From: Chiridota heheva
Lineage: Eukaryota > Echinodermata > Holothuroidea > Apodida > Chiridotidae
Direction: 5' to 3'
Assembly (NCBI GenBank): GCA_020152595.1
Contig: JAIGNY010000186.1
Coordinates: 870,001 to 934,000, forward strand
DNA length: 64,000 bases
The position numbers and the translations under genes are program-made. The notes below the pieces were generated by a model. That model ran no database searches. It saw only the letters and a list, made by a program, of their open reading frames with translations, and had not been told where the DNA came from. Positions within the stretch are counted from its first letter, which is position 1, and each line of letters starts with the position of its first letter. Of the stretch, positions 53,201 through 61,871 are shown one piece after another.

Positions 53201-56200
53201 TCATCAACAACAATTCAACATCAACAACAAATTAACATCAACATTGCAACATCCACAATTCTATATCATGAACAAATCAACATGAACAACATCATCACAA
53301 ACAATTTGACACCATCATGTATAATTCAGCAACATCATGAACAATTCAACATGATTAGCAACAATTCAATATCATCAGCAACAATTCAATATCATCAGCA
53401 ACAATTCAATATTATCAGCAACAATTCAATATCATCAGCAACAGTTCAACATCAACAGTAACAATGCAACATCATGAACAAATCAACCTCATGAACAATT
53501 TGACACCATCATGAACAAATCAACATTAACTGAACATCAACATGGACAATTCATTGCCAAAATGCTCATAGCATCAGTAATATCATTGTCGCCATCCTCA
53601 TCAAGGCTTTCATTATTAGTTACTTTTCTTCGCTAATCTCTAGTGATATCATTTCCTGCCTCATGCATACATGCAAGCAGTAATATGTGCAATTCACACA
53701 GGTTTAGAGCTGCATAAATAAAAACCCATTAGATTCATTTTATTCATCACCAAGTTTTTCTCTAAGTGTTTGTGCGTGCAATATCATATTCATACAAGAG
53801 CACCTCAAGATTAGTTCAATTGTTATGATTTGTCCGTTGGTTTTCCCAATCACTTCCGTTTTCAAAAGAGCAAGAAATTCTAGATAAACTTAAGTCTAAT
53901 ATGAAGGATTCTTACGAAGGCGGTATTAGATGTGCAATTTTTAAAAAGTATATGACGAAAGCTTTGGAATGACTTTTAAGAGAAATGTCGAAAATAGAGA
54001 TTCCTATTTCCTGTAAGGGAACATATTCATGAGAAACATTGACTGCAAGAAATTGTGAAAGTGAAGTGATTGTCATCCCACGAGGGAATCAATGAAGAAG
54101 AGCTGTTTGGATTCGTTGATTTGTTGTCATGGGTTTTGTTAGTTAAGGTGTAAAAGCCTGTAACTAACACTGAAATTCAAATATTGGCAATTTCATGAAG
54201 AGTTAAGGGTTATTTTACAGAGGGAGTGTAATGAAGTTTCCATATTGCGGACTTTGATCCGTGACAAATTGTATTAAGCTTGAAAAAACACTCTGTAAGG
54301 CCCCTGAATGGACCATGTTTGCGAAAGAATTTGTTTACTGTTACCTGTGTTTAACTACCATACCATTTAGGTTTCAGCTGTGATGGTACTTTTGTACTTT
54401 TTAGGCTGTCATTGTTTTATGCTGAATGAAAATTGCATGCTGGATGATGTGTGTACATGTGGCCAAGTTAATGATATTTGTAGATTTTGTGGACCATATT
54501 GACTTCATTTTGTAAGCATTGTATAGAAGAGACAAGGAATTAATAGGTTTTTGCATGTTTATTTTTTATATATCTTTTTGAATTATTTTGTTGGTTTCCC
54601 TGTAAATCAAAGCAGTTATAATATTTTTAGTATGTACTCTATTGTTAGAAGATTATTCATGTTCCAAATTGTTTTTTTAAATTTTCCAAGAACTTGATAA
54701 ACGAGAGAGGTATTGTATTATATAACACGTTGGTAAGAAAAAAAAAAGAAAAACAGGAAATACCATCGTAACATATCCTGTGTTTTGTCACCAAATTTGT
54801 TTATTCTTTGTCCAGTAAAAGTTATACTTTTGGAGTCTTTGTTATAGTACAATTATTGTACTAAACAATGAATTATAACTGGAAAAGGGGCATGCCAACA
54901 TCAAAATGCAGCCTACTATGCAAATAAGGTAACAATGAACCTACATGCATGGAAGTAGTATATCTTTGAATCATTTTTGTTTCTCTCCTAATTGATGTGT
55001 CTCTTGCATAAAAGTAACATGCCTCATAATTTGTGAAGTCCTTTTTTAATAGTTTGTTTTATATAACATTCATTTGCCTGACTACCTTAGACATACGTAT
55101 GCAGTATCAGTTGCCTTAAGGTAATGATTGTATGACGGCATGGGTGAGCCAAGATCTTTGCGAATTCCAATGATTGTAATATGTTCATATTTAGAAATTT
55201 GAATGAAGCTCACGTAGGTTTATGAGGAAATGGAATTATAAATGTGATTTCATATGAGATTGTGTTAAGAGAAATGGATGATGTAAGTACGTTATCCATT
55301 AAGCAGGTTTCTGTTCACGACTCTTTTTTGATATTTTGAATTTTGTTTTATGGTGTTACCTGTTTCAATTCTTTCAATTTTTTTTCCCCAAGAGATGTTT
55401 ATGGATGTTTTTGTTTGTGTGTGGAGGGGGGAGGGAAGGGGGGCAGTAAGAATTTAATCAAATTGCAACCTTTTGTGACTTACAGATGTTTTTTCCCCTT
55501 TTATATGTAAAAAAATTGTTTGATAGATCTGGCAGACTTCAAAATAAGTGTCAATGCCTTTTAAACTTCACATCCTCTTTGTGAAAATCTTATGACAAAG
55601 CATGTCAAGTAGTAATTATGTACATAAAAATACATGTAGTTTTCAAGTCTATGACAAAGCATGTCAAGTAGCAATTGTGTACATAAAAATACATGTAGTC
55701 TGCAAGTCTATGACAAAGCATGTCAAGTAGCAATTATGTACATAAAAATACATGTAGTCTTCAAGTCTATGACAAAGCATGTCAAGTAGCAATTATGTAC
55801 ATAAAAATACATGTAGTCTTCAAGGTAAGCATTTCAGGTATGCATTTCATGTATGACCCCTAATATTTTCTAATGTAAATCCTTTTTTTGAAGGCCAGTT
55901 AGCATCTCTAACATGGAAGTAAATCAATTTCATTTTGTGTTTTGATTGGTCAAAATGCAATGGTCAATGTACACTTATGCTGATAGACCACTCAGTCATT
56001 AGTTTGGAATTAAATGTACGCCATTACATTTTAATCACAATAAATGGCCTTTAATTGTCTAATGTCATTCTTTGATGGGATACAGCAAATTCTGAGCAAA
56101 GGTTTTCCAGTCTTTTTCAATACTCCCAATTGAAATCTGGCAGAAAGAGACTCTCTCATTATTTTCAGTTACTGGAATTTAAGACAGAAATGTTAAGAAT

Positions 56201-59200
56201 TAACCACAATTGTAAGCAGTCTACTCAGTATTAAAGGATTAGTTTAGTGGTCAAGCATGTCCATCTTATATGAAAGAGGACATCATGAGAAACAAAATGG
56301 TAAAAAAGCATTGCAAAATCTTATTCCATTAAAGAGGATATTCAAGTTTCAAGTGTGTTATCATTTCTGTAGAAACGACTGAAATCAAACTAGTTGTGAT
56401 GTCACGGCCTCAGATTCCTTAAAGTGTTTATGTATTTTAAAAAATGTTTATTTAATTTTGTCACAATTTAAATTATTTTTTTAATTTTCTTCAGGTGGTA
56501 TATTATAAATACCCTTTCTAGATTCAGTTTACTACTTTTTTGACATACCCTATGGTTTATAAGCCACAAAATAGCAGGACAAAATCTGAGGCTATGACAT
56601 CACAACTAGTCTGTCTATGAGTCGTTTCTATGAAAATGATACCAAACTCTTAACTTAAATATCTCCTTAAAGAAATAAGATTTTTGAATGCTTTCTTCAC
56701 CATTTTGTTTCTTTTGAAGTCCTCTTTCATATAAGATGAACATGCATGACTGAACTAATCCTTTAATGCATCGCAATTTAGCATATATTAAAACTTTTTC
56801 AATTATTGATCAGCAAAATATCAGAAATTAAAAGAGTTGTTTCCAAATTCAAAGACAGCTATCATCAATATTCAAAAAGGCAATAGACTTTCTAACTTTT
56901 TATCTGATATTATTAGCTTGATCTACCTTGCTTGTAATCAGTGTCCTCCAAAACCGGTGTGTCAGGATGTACGATCACATGGATAATTAATTGACCATCA
57001 TGAAACCAAAGGCACTAGGTGCGGAGCCAGCGATCGTAATACCCCATAATATCCTTCACCCCCCTCTCGTGGTTCAAGGTGACAGATTGGTTATGTTTAT
57101 TCATTCATAACTTCTTCAGTTTTGTGTGTTTACTATTTTTATTACAGGGACGGTGTGCAATATATAATATACAATACGCATATGCATATTGCATGTATAC
57201 AGGGTTGGACAGTGTAAAGGGACAGCACGGATAAGATTTTAGTCCTTTTGAAGAAACTGTTCAAAAGAACATGATTTCCCCACAAGATATACCACTTTAC
57301 GATCAGCAAAATAATTTTTGGGATCCTATCCCTGGCGGGAAGTAATTTTCTTTTAGAATGATAGAAAAGTATGAAATTTAGTTTGAAATCGAATATTCCC
57401 AAATATCACTACTACTCAAGTGAAAATATAAACTAGGTTAGGCAGCTGTGTTGTATTTTTTTCGCATAGGAGTTTTGCGAGTAATATTGCTATGGGGAAC
57501 GTAGTTCATGATACCTCCATTTTTTGGCAATTTATATGGTTGCAATGGAACAAATTTGGACTTGAAGGGACTGACACACTACTAAAAACAAAAGAAAGGA
57601 AGGAAATTGCTCAACTATGAGCCCACTTTCCAATGACCTCACAGACATATTTAGGCCTATGGCCTGAACTGTATTGTAGTTTGAGATTTCAGTTTGAGGG
57701 GCAAGCATGATTTTAGGGAAATATGACCATCTTTTTAATTCAATGCATACTTTTAATGAAGTCCTTATGTATATATCTCCATTTAAATTATTTTTTGTTA
57801 ATTACAAAGAACTGCAATGAATGCATATTTTCTTTTTGTCAATTGTTGTTGTGGACAAGTAGGCCACATATGATTTAATAGATAAATGTACTTAAATACA
57901 AAAATGCAATATTTACCAATTCTTTGAGATGCGTAAGTTCACCCCCTTGCCACTATGGTGAGGGGGCCCATGATGATAGCCGGGGCATAAGAAGGGTCAT
58001 CTCTCAGAAGATATTTTCCCAGCGGAAAATTGTGCTGGTGAATCAAGTTTCCATCAAACATTGCTGCTTATTGGTGAATCAACAATTTTCTGCAAACCTG
58101 CAATTCTTGGAAAGTTTTCTAAAATTTTCTGAAAATTTCCTTTATTTGCAGTTTCCATGTAGTGCATGATCTCTTTCATCTTCTTTTTATGCAGTCGTTT
58201 AAAAAAAAAACTTCTGAGGTATATTCAGTATGTAATATTTCACCTCCATTCCACATTAGCATATGAATGTTCAAACACTTTTGCAAAAAATAATTAATCA
58301 CAGTCTGGATCTGGAGCAGTCATTGATAGATAATTTATGACAAGAGTTTTGCAAAATCAATTACAATACAACTTGTTTTCTATCTTGTCTTAACAAAGTG
58401 ATACTAAATAATTTAGCAGCCTCGTCAAGTTGACAACCCATCTATAAATTCACCATTGACTGACTGACTTACCTTATTTATTTACTCATTTGATTAAATA
58501 TTTAGCTCTTGTATACACACAGTAGCTCAACTCAACAATGTTGGTTTACAGTGAGGCCTTGTAAAAAACGTTACGTAAAAAGTAAACAAATAAAATGAAA
58601 TGCAGATATGGAGACAAGGTAAGAAAAACAATATTTAAGACAGAATACCCCAAAACATTTATAGAAAATATGTAAACTACAAGGAAAAATCATTAAATCC
58701 AAAGTATAGCTCATAATGAGTCAGTTAATATTTTATGCAGACAGGTGCTGGCAAAACACACAAAGAATGCCGGGGTACCCGGGTACATCTGGTGCAGAAT
58801 CTTCACTCCAGCTGGCAGCTTTGCTGTCTTTATTGAGACAATATATCAGATCAAATAATGTTGTCATTACCACACTAGAAACAAAGAAACAGGAAAATAG
58901 TATTGAGTATAAATGATAACTAAGTAAAACTGGCCTAATGGTTTTTGGACTAGGCTGTGACTAGGCTAGCTAAAGTCTAGGTTTAAAATTATTGAGAGTA
59001 ATGTCTACAAAAATTATAGTATTGCTCTTAAACTTCCAAAACGTGTTCTGCAAAGTTCAAATATCGCTCTTGTAGTTGAGTGCAGCAACCTGAAACTTGT
59101 CCTCTTTCCTTTGTAGTTGTACCGGGCATTCTGCTATAGGTTTACCCATTCAGGAAAAGAATAGGTTTATCCATTCAGCGAAAGAATCTGGTGGAGAAAA

Positions 59201-61285
59201 AATTCTGCTGGATTTTTAATTGTCGCTGAGTAATACACCACAGAAATGTAATCAATCATACCCACACCAGAATATAAAGAATGTATTATGGCTACCTAAA
59301 TGTTGCATGCCATTATCAACTTGAATGCTTCTTATGCCAAACCGATTGGCATATAATTTCATATGCCACGGATCTGCATTAAAACTGTTCAACTTTCCAG
59401 TATTGCCTAGGTCTTCAAAGGTTAAAACTCTAATCTAGGGAAGTGAAGTTTTGTTTTCAATCTTCTTTTAATTCTTAGTTAATTTCTGAAGTTAAATATA
59501 ACAATATTTATTGATTTTCAATTTCAATTAAAAATGGACAAATATGATGTGGGAAAATCTTTATTACCATTTGTTCTAAAAAGAAAAAAAATCATAGGTT
59601 ATAATGGTGTGTAAATATGTCTAAGAAATTAGACCAAGGGCCAAGTGTACCTGTGAGAAACAGGTCTCAAATGCTACAGTTTAACACATTACGATGGCCC
59701 CAACAACAAGCTGCTGTAACCATAGAAACAGCACTAAATTTGGAGCAAAATTGCTGGAAAAAATTTGAATTTTCACATGGGTGTCTAAGTCCCATAATAT
59801 GATCTTTACATGCTAATAATTTACTGTAAAAAAAACTGATCTAAATCCATTAAAAAAAAAAAGGAGAGGAATTTCTTGCAATTATCTCTTTCGCTGCACA
59901 TCACTTCTGGCCTGACAGTGTAAATAACTTCCTTTGCAGCCGTATATGTCACTCATACGTAACAGCCCAGATATCCCACATCAACAAGGATCGAAGCGTT
60001 TGTGGGCGGCTGAACATATGGGAGTACAAAGGGTTTTTACGAGGCCCTTGGAAAGGCAGTGACCAGTGGAAATGTGAAGGAAATAGTAAGAGTGGTTTAG
60101 GTGGGATGTTGATGACTTGGTTGCCGTAGGGCCGGCAAGGTTTGTGACCGTCAGTTTTCCGTGTGTTCGTACATCCTTGGTCATACCATGGAGCTATTCA
60201 TCGGAATAGCTGCATGGTCACACTAAGATCGATTTTCTGTTTTGAATCAGGGAGTTGTTAACAACTTCCTTTTTGAACCTATTAAACTTGGTTTGTCTGC
60301 AATAAGTGGTTCAAGTTACTCTTTAAAATTTGACCATGAAGAATACATCATAAGTTAACCAGCGTAATGTTAGAATACTACCTCCTTTAATGAAGGCCCA
60401 TAAGGCAGGTGCTTACTGTGGTGCAAGTCCAGGAGAATCAGGCAGGTGCTTACTGTGGTGCAAGTCTAGGAGAATCAGGCAGGTGCTTACTGTGGTGCAA
60501 GTCTAGGATAATCAGGCAGGTGCTTACTGTGGTGCAAGTCCAGGAGAATCAGACAGGTGCTTACTGTGGTGCAAGTCTAGGAGAATCAGGAAGATGCTTA
60601 CTGTGGTGCAAGTCCAGGAGAATCAAGCAGGTGCTTACTGTGGTGCAAGTCTAGGAGAATCAGGCAGGCGCTTACTGTGGTGCAAGTCTAGGAGAATCAG
60701 GCAGGTGCTTACTGTGGTGCAAGTCTTGGAGAATCAGGCAGATGCTTACTGTGGTGCAAGTCCAGGAGAATCAGGCAGGTACTTACTGTGGTGCAAGTTT
60801 AGGAGAATCAAGCAGGTGCTTACTGTGGTGCAAGTCTAGGAGAATCAGGCAGGTGCTTACTGTGGTGCAAGTCTAGGAGAATCAGGCAGGTGCTTACTCT
60901 GGTGCAAGTCTAGGAGAATCAATTCCTATCCCTGGATGGGACACTATGTTATCTCCCCAGCAATGTTGGTACTTAATTCACCATTAATTTGACTGAAGTA
61001 AGTGGAGTTAAGTATCTTGCTGAAGAACAATGCAGGACTCATTACAGGGATTCAAACCTTTGATGATGCAGTTGTCTCTCTGCCATTGAGCCACTGCTTT
61101 TCTTAAAACAGAAATAAATGCAGGATGAATCCTACTAGCATTTTCAAGGATGAACCCAGATGAATTGATGGTTTTCTTTTTCTTTGCAGGTCATTCTTTG
61201 CAACATGTTGGGATGACTTTATTTGAAGAGCATGACTTGATCAGGCACTTCAGACTTGATAGATCCAAGCTTCATAAAACAATAG
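23198..61285 (+). CDS. PDE7: PDE7-like cAMP phosphodiesterase, five internal exons (partial gene span)
   Basis: Spliced gene span; coding parts are 23198-23258, 25657-26005, 36612-36769, 47647-47710 and 61190-61285. PDE7 enzymes hydrolyse cAMP to 5'-AMP in the cytosol and end cAMP/PKA signalling. The joined exons follow the order of vertebrate PDE7A/7B: RRGGISYD, LGDVRV, a basic stretch, YLGQ, GHWNFNIF, LTGGHSL and LIRHFRLD. The last three lie at the entrance of the PDEase catalytic domain. The metal-binding HD motifs, H-pocket and glutamine switch are not here and must be in exons beyond 64000. The initiator exon is not recognised. Introns of 2.4 to 13.5 kb are filled with repeats. Junction phases agree (1, 1, 0, 1), provided a one-base frame break inside exon 2 is accepted. 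Family assignment is firm from ordered motif matches; 7A versus 7B cannot be decided and an invertebrate may have one copy. Confidence 0.85.
23418..23599. repeat. 35-bp tandem array, about five copies
   Basis: The unit contains GTAAGTTATATGATATATTA then TTAAAGTTGGAATGC. Each unit carries a GTAAGT donor-like hexamer, which the splicing machinery must ignore. Confidence 0.88.
24204..24323. mobile_element. piggyBac-like MITE, copy 1
   Basis: 120 bases bounded by TTAA. The left end is TTAACCCTTACTCTACCA and the right end TGGTAGAGTAAGAGTTAA, an 18-base inverted repeat with one mismatch. TTAA target sites with CCCT-type termini are characteristic of piggyBac-superfamily elements. There is no coding capacity. 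Confidence 0.78.
24458..24566. mobile_element. piggyBac-like MITE, copy 2
   Basis: 109 bases, same orientation and ends as the copy at 24204, bounded by TTAA. Both share an internal GATATTATCGCYGTTTT-GGTGCCCCAT core. The right end (TGGTATAGTAAGGGTTAA) has one mismatch to the left TIR. The two copies are 134 bases apart. Confidence 0.78.
25137..25556. repeat. 72-bp minisatellite with an embedded hairpin, about six copies
   Basis: Units of about 72 bases contain CATGACCAGAAATGGGAGC, CTTCACTCAATTTTAGTC and then GACAAGGGTTA-ATAG-TAACCCTTGTC, an 11-base inverted repeat around a four-base loop. Later copies are more diverged. The array ends close to the exon at 25657. Confidence 0.88.
25657..26005 (+). 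CDS. PDE7: PDE7 exon 2: GDVRV segment plus serine-rich repeat, with a one-base frame break
   Basis: The acceptor is TTTTTTTGCAG at 25656. With the G carried over, the exon reads G-DVRVQTKSVHQEKPAP and on to KIGNFPQ, matching the PDE7 LGDVRV motif. That frame meets a stop (TGA, 25767-25769) just after an AAAA run at 25761-25764. The next frame is open from 25714 to 26005, encodes SENSTKRSE followed by seven six-residue repeats (SPQSAA type, 25810-25935), and ends at donor CCAG|GTAATT with one base left over. That is exactly the phase needed by the next exon. Either one A is extra here (assembly error or real mutation), or the exon ends at CAG|GTGCAA (25745) and a further exon is missing. The first 89 bases are secure; the rest is likely. 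The serine-rich insert has no counterpart I recall in vertebrate PDE7. Confidence 0.62.
25810..25935 (+). repeat. 18-bp in-frame repeat, seven copies, in PDE7 exon 2
   Basis: Seven 18-base units encode SPQSAA, SPQSAA, SPQSSA, SLHSSA, SLQLSA, SPHSSA and SLQPST. TCA and GCA codons dominate. A whole-codon period with conservative changes suits a translated low-complexity linker. Confidence 0.85.
26082..26638. mobile_element. Fold-back element, family F, copy 1
   Basis: The left end AAAGGATTAGATCAGTGATC and right end CACTAAACTAATCCTTT form an inverted repeat. Both arms also share ATCTTATATGAAAGGGGACT with its inverted counterpart. The element starts 76 bases after the exon 2 donor. Its arms are more diverged than those of the copies at 56231 and 61872. 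Confidence 0.7.
26795..27220 (+). repeat. Three tandem units of about 150-165 bp sharing the E-family core
   Basis: Three units begin at about 26830, 26990 and 27115. Each has AAGATATCTCAAGAACTGAT, then TGGATTTGGATTAAATTTGG and TGTGTGG, followed by GGAAGAAGTGATNAA. The core resembles TATCTCAAGAACGG...TGGATT...CATATTTGGTACACAG in the E elements, suggesting distant kinship. Confidence 0.65.
27733..29320 (+). mobile_element. E-family element, copy 3 (about five tandem units)
   Basis: Starts TTGTTCCAATGCAATAGC and GGAACCTATGCGGTCATGAT, then TGTG/TATG repeats and AACGCGATATCTCAAGAACG. Units recur at about 27832, 28132, 28427, 28692 and 28976, a period of 265-300 bases. Each unit contains two ATGCATATTAATGAG-type blocks followed by a GGCGGGGCTTAAT-type box. 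It ends with ACATCGGAACCACAAAACC, inverted relative to the start. Confidence 0.72.
30070..30415. repeat. 28-bp minisatellite built on a perfect palindrome, about 12 copies
   Basis: The unit includes CATGATGGCCATCATG, which equals its own reverse complement, followed by AACCTATGCGGT. The unit is an expansion of the conserved E-family 5' segment (AACCTATGCGGTCATGATGG), which appears once in copies 1 and 3. Confidence 0.93.
31155..31265 (+). repeat. Dispersed repeat inserted in E copy 4 (pair with 33747)
   Basis: Shares GGAGGATTTGA, AACTTCAG, TTGCA-TTATAAGAACT, ATTAACCAACTGAAT and TTATTATGT with 33747-33850, in the same order. It interrupts the 300-base periodicity of the E element, so it is probably an insertion. 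Confidence 0.6.
33747..33850 (+). repeat. Dispersed repeat, second copy
   Basis: Diverged copy of the segment at 31155-31265: GGAGGATTTGAGACTTCAGT, CACATTATAAGAACTGACGA and AATTAACCAACTGAATAAAT. No reading frame or terminal repeat is evident. Confidence 0.55.
36612..36769 (+). CDS. PDE7: PDE7 exon 3: basic/Cys-rich linker to YLGQ
   Basis: The acceptor has a strong pyrimidine tract (TTTTCTTCCTTCTAG). The exon starts with TA completing a GTA codon, runs 53 codons and ends phase 0 at GAG|GTGAGT, a near-perfect donor. A second possible donor, CAG|GTAGAG, lies six bases upstream and would drop two residues (VE). The protein has SCSCCRSTVRRRRF, aligned with the basic RRLLSFQRYLRSSRFF region of vertebrate PDE7, then CPYLGQVE, aligned with DYLGQA of PDE7B. 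The cysteine cluster is not in the vertebrate proteins as I recall them. Confidence 0.82.
37036..37078 (+). repeat. Long G-rich tract
   Basis: Runs of G interrupted by single A or T over about 40 bases, able in principle to form a G-quadruplex on the + strand. It lies about 270 bases after the exon 3 donor. Confidence 0.6.
37275..37402. repeat. 65-bp tandem duplication
   Basis: Two adjacent copies containing AAGCATTAGATACTGTA, ATCACACAATTAAACTATG and TCATAGGAATATAAGAA, with two differences seen. Confidence 0.9.
38833..39268. repeat. 26-bp minisatellite, about 16 copies
   Basis: The unit CACAAAGGGCTAGTTTACAT plus AAAGTA repeats with point changes (GGGCTAG versus GGACTAG) and one shortened unit near 38975-39005. 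Units are directly adjacent with no unique spacers. Confidence 0.93.
40706..40925. repeat. About 23-bp tandem array, 9-10 copies
   Basis: The unit TTAAAGGAATATTCCCATG plus TTTT varies between 20 and 25 bases through the poly-T part. GGAATATTCC is itself palindromic. Confidence 0.92.
40706..41479. mobile_element. Fold-back element H with expanded left terminus
   Basis: The left end TTAAAGGAATATTCCCATG is the inverted counterpart of the right end CATGGGAACATTCCTTTAA (41461-41479). The left terminus is itself amplified as a roughly 23-bp tandem array to about 40925. No coding capacity is seen. Confidence 0.65.
43050..44063. repeat. About 37-bp minisatellite, some 27 copies over 1 kb
   Basis: The unit ATTAATCTTGTATAGTTAGT then GTTTATTCAGAGGGGGAA repeats for 1 kb. 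The G run varies in length (3-9), so unit size varies by several bases. Some copies read TGTAG instead of TATAG. Confidence 0.95.
44275..44692 (+). mobile_element. E-family fragment, copy 5
   Basis: Contains TGTGGTCTGCAGATGATCC, TATTGTTTTGGGTG, ATTAATATGAATGAGGAGG and CTTGCTATGATGCTGTTGAT, blocks found in the same order in the 3' units of E copies 1 and 3. GTAGCATCGGAGCC near the end may be the 3' terminus. The 5' half is missing. Confidence 0.5.
46975..47214. repeat. 81-bp tandem repeat, three copies
   Basis: The unit contains TTTTAGCTATAGTGTGGGAT, ATCAAGCTTGATTAGCATAT and CAGACAGTATTTCAACACTC. Period is 81 at 46981, 47062 and 47143, nearly identical copies. It lies about 430 bases before the exon 4 acceptor. 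Confidence 0.93.
47647..47710 (+). CDS. PDE7: PDE7 exon 4: VLLQRLGHWNFNIFHLEQLTGG
   Basis: A 64-base exon between a pyrimidine-rich acceptor (TTTTTCTGTCCTCAG) and donor GGAG|GTATGT. It reads VLLQRLGHWNFNIF then HLEQLTGG with one base left over. It aligns closely with vertebrate PDE7 [21 protein letters not shown], the conserved entry to the catalytic domain. Phase 0 at the start and phase 1 at the end fit the exons on both sides. Confidence 0.9.
50153..50393. mobile_element. Short TIR element J
   Basis: 241 bases. The left end TTAAAGGAGCTTTAGACCGA plus AAAATGAGG is matched by the inverted right end (CCTCATTTTTCGGTCAAGTG then CTCCTTTAA), giving TIRs of about 32 bases with a few mismatches. 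Too short to code for a transposase, so a MITE. Confidence 0.8.
50511..50815 (+). mobile_element. tRNA-derived SINE
   Basis: Has an A-box-like CAGTGTTTAAGGAGTCACGC and B-box-like GGGTTCGATTC, then TGTCCTTGAGCAAGACACAT, TCAGTCCTCTCAGCTG and CTGGCGTCCCGTCCAGGGGG. The segments after the tRNA head match the minus-strand element at 60921-61103, so both belong to one SINE family. Confidence 0.78.
51858..53550. repeat. CATCAT/CAACAATTCAACATCATCAGC satellite, 1.7 kb
   Basis: A long degenerate array of 12-21-base units built from ATCATCA, CAGCAACAATTCAACATC and variants. The middle (about 52740-53240) is the most regular. A Ser/Asn/Gln-rich reading frame at 52915-53235 simply follows the repeat. Confidence 0.95.
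55586..55823. repeat. 59-bp tandem repeat, four copies
   Basis: The unit contains CTATGACAAAGCATGTCAAG, TAGCAATTATGTACATAAAA and ATACATGTAGTCTTCAAG. Copies at 55592, 55651, 55710 and 55769 give an exact period of 59. Confidence 0.93.
56231..56766. mobile_element. Fold-back element, family F, copy 2
   Basis: Arms of about 190 bases are inverted copies of each other: left TTAAAGGATTAGTTTAGTGG, GTAGAAACGACTGAAATC and AACTAGTTGTGATGTCACGG; right GGCTATGACATCACAACTAG, GTCGTTTCTATGAAAATGAT and ACTAATCCTTTAA. The centre is AT-rich and non-coding. A transcript through it would fold into a long hairpin. Confidence 0.82.
60402..60920. repeat. 37-bp minisatellite, 14 copies
   Basis: The unit CAGGCAGGTGCTTACTGTGG then TGCAAGTCTAGGAGAAT repeats 14 times at an exact 37-base period with scattered substitutions. 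It directly abuts the SINE at 60921. Long Cys/Val/Gln-rich frames over it are by-products. Confidence 0.95.
60921..61103 (-). mobile_element. tRNA-derived SINE, minus strand
   Basis: On the minus strand: AGTGGCTCAATGGCAGAGAG (A-box-like), AAGGTTTGAATCCCTGTAAT (B-box), TTCTTCAGCAAGATACTTAA, CTTCAGTC, CAACATTGCTGGGGAG and GTCCCATCCAGGGATAGG. These blocks parallel the + strand SINE at 50511. It ends about 85 bases before the exon 5 acceptor. Confidence 0.78.
61190..61285 (+). CDS. PDE7: PDE7 exon 5: HSLQHVG...LIRHFRLDRSKLHKTI
   Basis: A 96-base exon with acceptor TTTTTCTTTGCAG and donor ATAG|GTAAGT. With the carried G it reads GHSLQHVGMTLFEEHDLI then RHFRLDRSKLHKTI, aligning with PDE7 GNSLVSLTFHLFSLHGLI and EYFHLDMMKLRRFL. 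It ends in phase 1. The catalytic HD exons should follow beyond the window; none is visible in 61286-64000. Confidence 0.9.
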
Positions 61286-61300
61286 GTAAGTGTGTATGCC

Positions 61301-61811
61301 TTAAAGGACTATGAACATTGGTGGCAACATGGGCTTAAATGGTTTAAAATATGATCTAAACCATGAAAACAGCAAAATATTCCATTCAAATTGATTAAAA
61401 ATTGACCAATTTACAGAATATTTAATCAATGGGAGAAGGATCCTTCATTACCTTTTGTAATACCTTTGTTTTTTCTTCCTCTGTCAATATTGTCAGAAAT
61501 ACAGAATTTGACTTTGGGCAATATTTGATTGAACTTTGTCACCTCGAATCATCAAGTATCTAGACAAGACATTCTGAAATTCATAAGTAGCTGAATTTGA
61601 AGATCAGAATTAAAAGAATGATATAAAGATTGTGTGTGTTCCTCTCAGTATATCACAAATTTCAGACAAATTAACAAATCACGAAACTTTGTTTAGTCGT
61701 AATGTGAAAACTAAATAAGCTTTTTAGAAATTAAAAAAAACTATTCCACTCAGAATTCCATGCGTGCTCTTTCACATATCTAAAATCTGCTAGATCTCCG
61801 TAGTCCTTTAA
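61301..61811. mobile_element. TIR element G, adjacent to exon 5
   Basis: The left end TTAAAGGACTATGAACAT is matched by the inverted right end ATCTCCGTAGTCCTTTAA, with mismatches after the first 11-12 bases. It begins 15 bases after the exon. No coding capacity is seen. Confidence 0.6.
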
Positions 61812-61871
61812 ACAATGCAATAACTCCTTGCCAAGACTATATTAAATGTTAACAATGTGAGTGTTTCACCA

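Larger units (their letters stand above)
47711..61189 (+). other. PDE7 intron between window exons 4 and 5
   Basis: Phase 1 intron, GTATGT...TTTCTTTGCAG, the largest seen (13.5 kb). It holds a small MITE, two SINEs, a 1.7-kb satellite, two minisatellites and a fold-back element. The stretches 47890-50150, 53560-55580, 56770-60400 show no supported feature beyond AT-rich DNA. Confidence 0.8.

Noticed and set aside
52915..53235. Ser/Asn/Gln/His-rich 106-residue frame
   Set aside because: Follows the CAT/CAA satellite; no feature of a real protein apart from the repeat.
60409..60839. Cys/Gly/Val-rich repeat frames
   Set aside because: Period 37 is not a multiple of 3, so the frame changes with each copy; unlikely to be coding.
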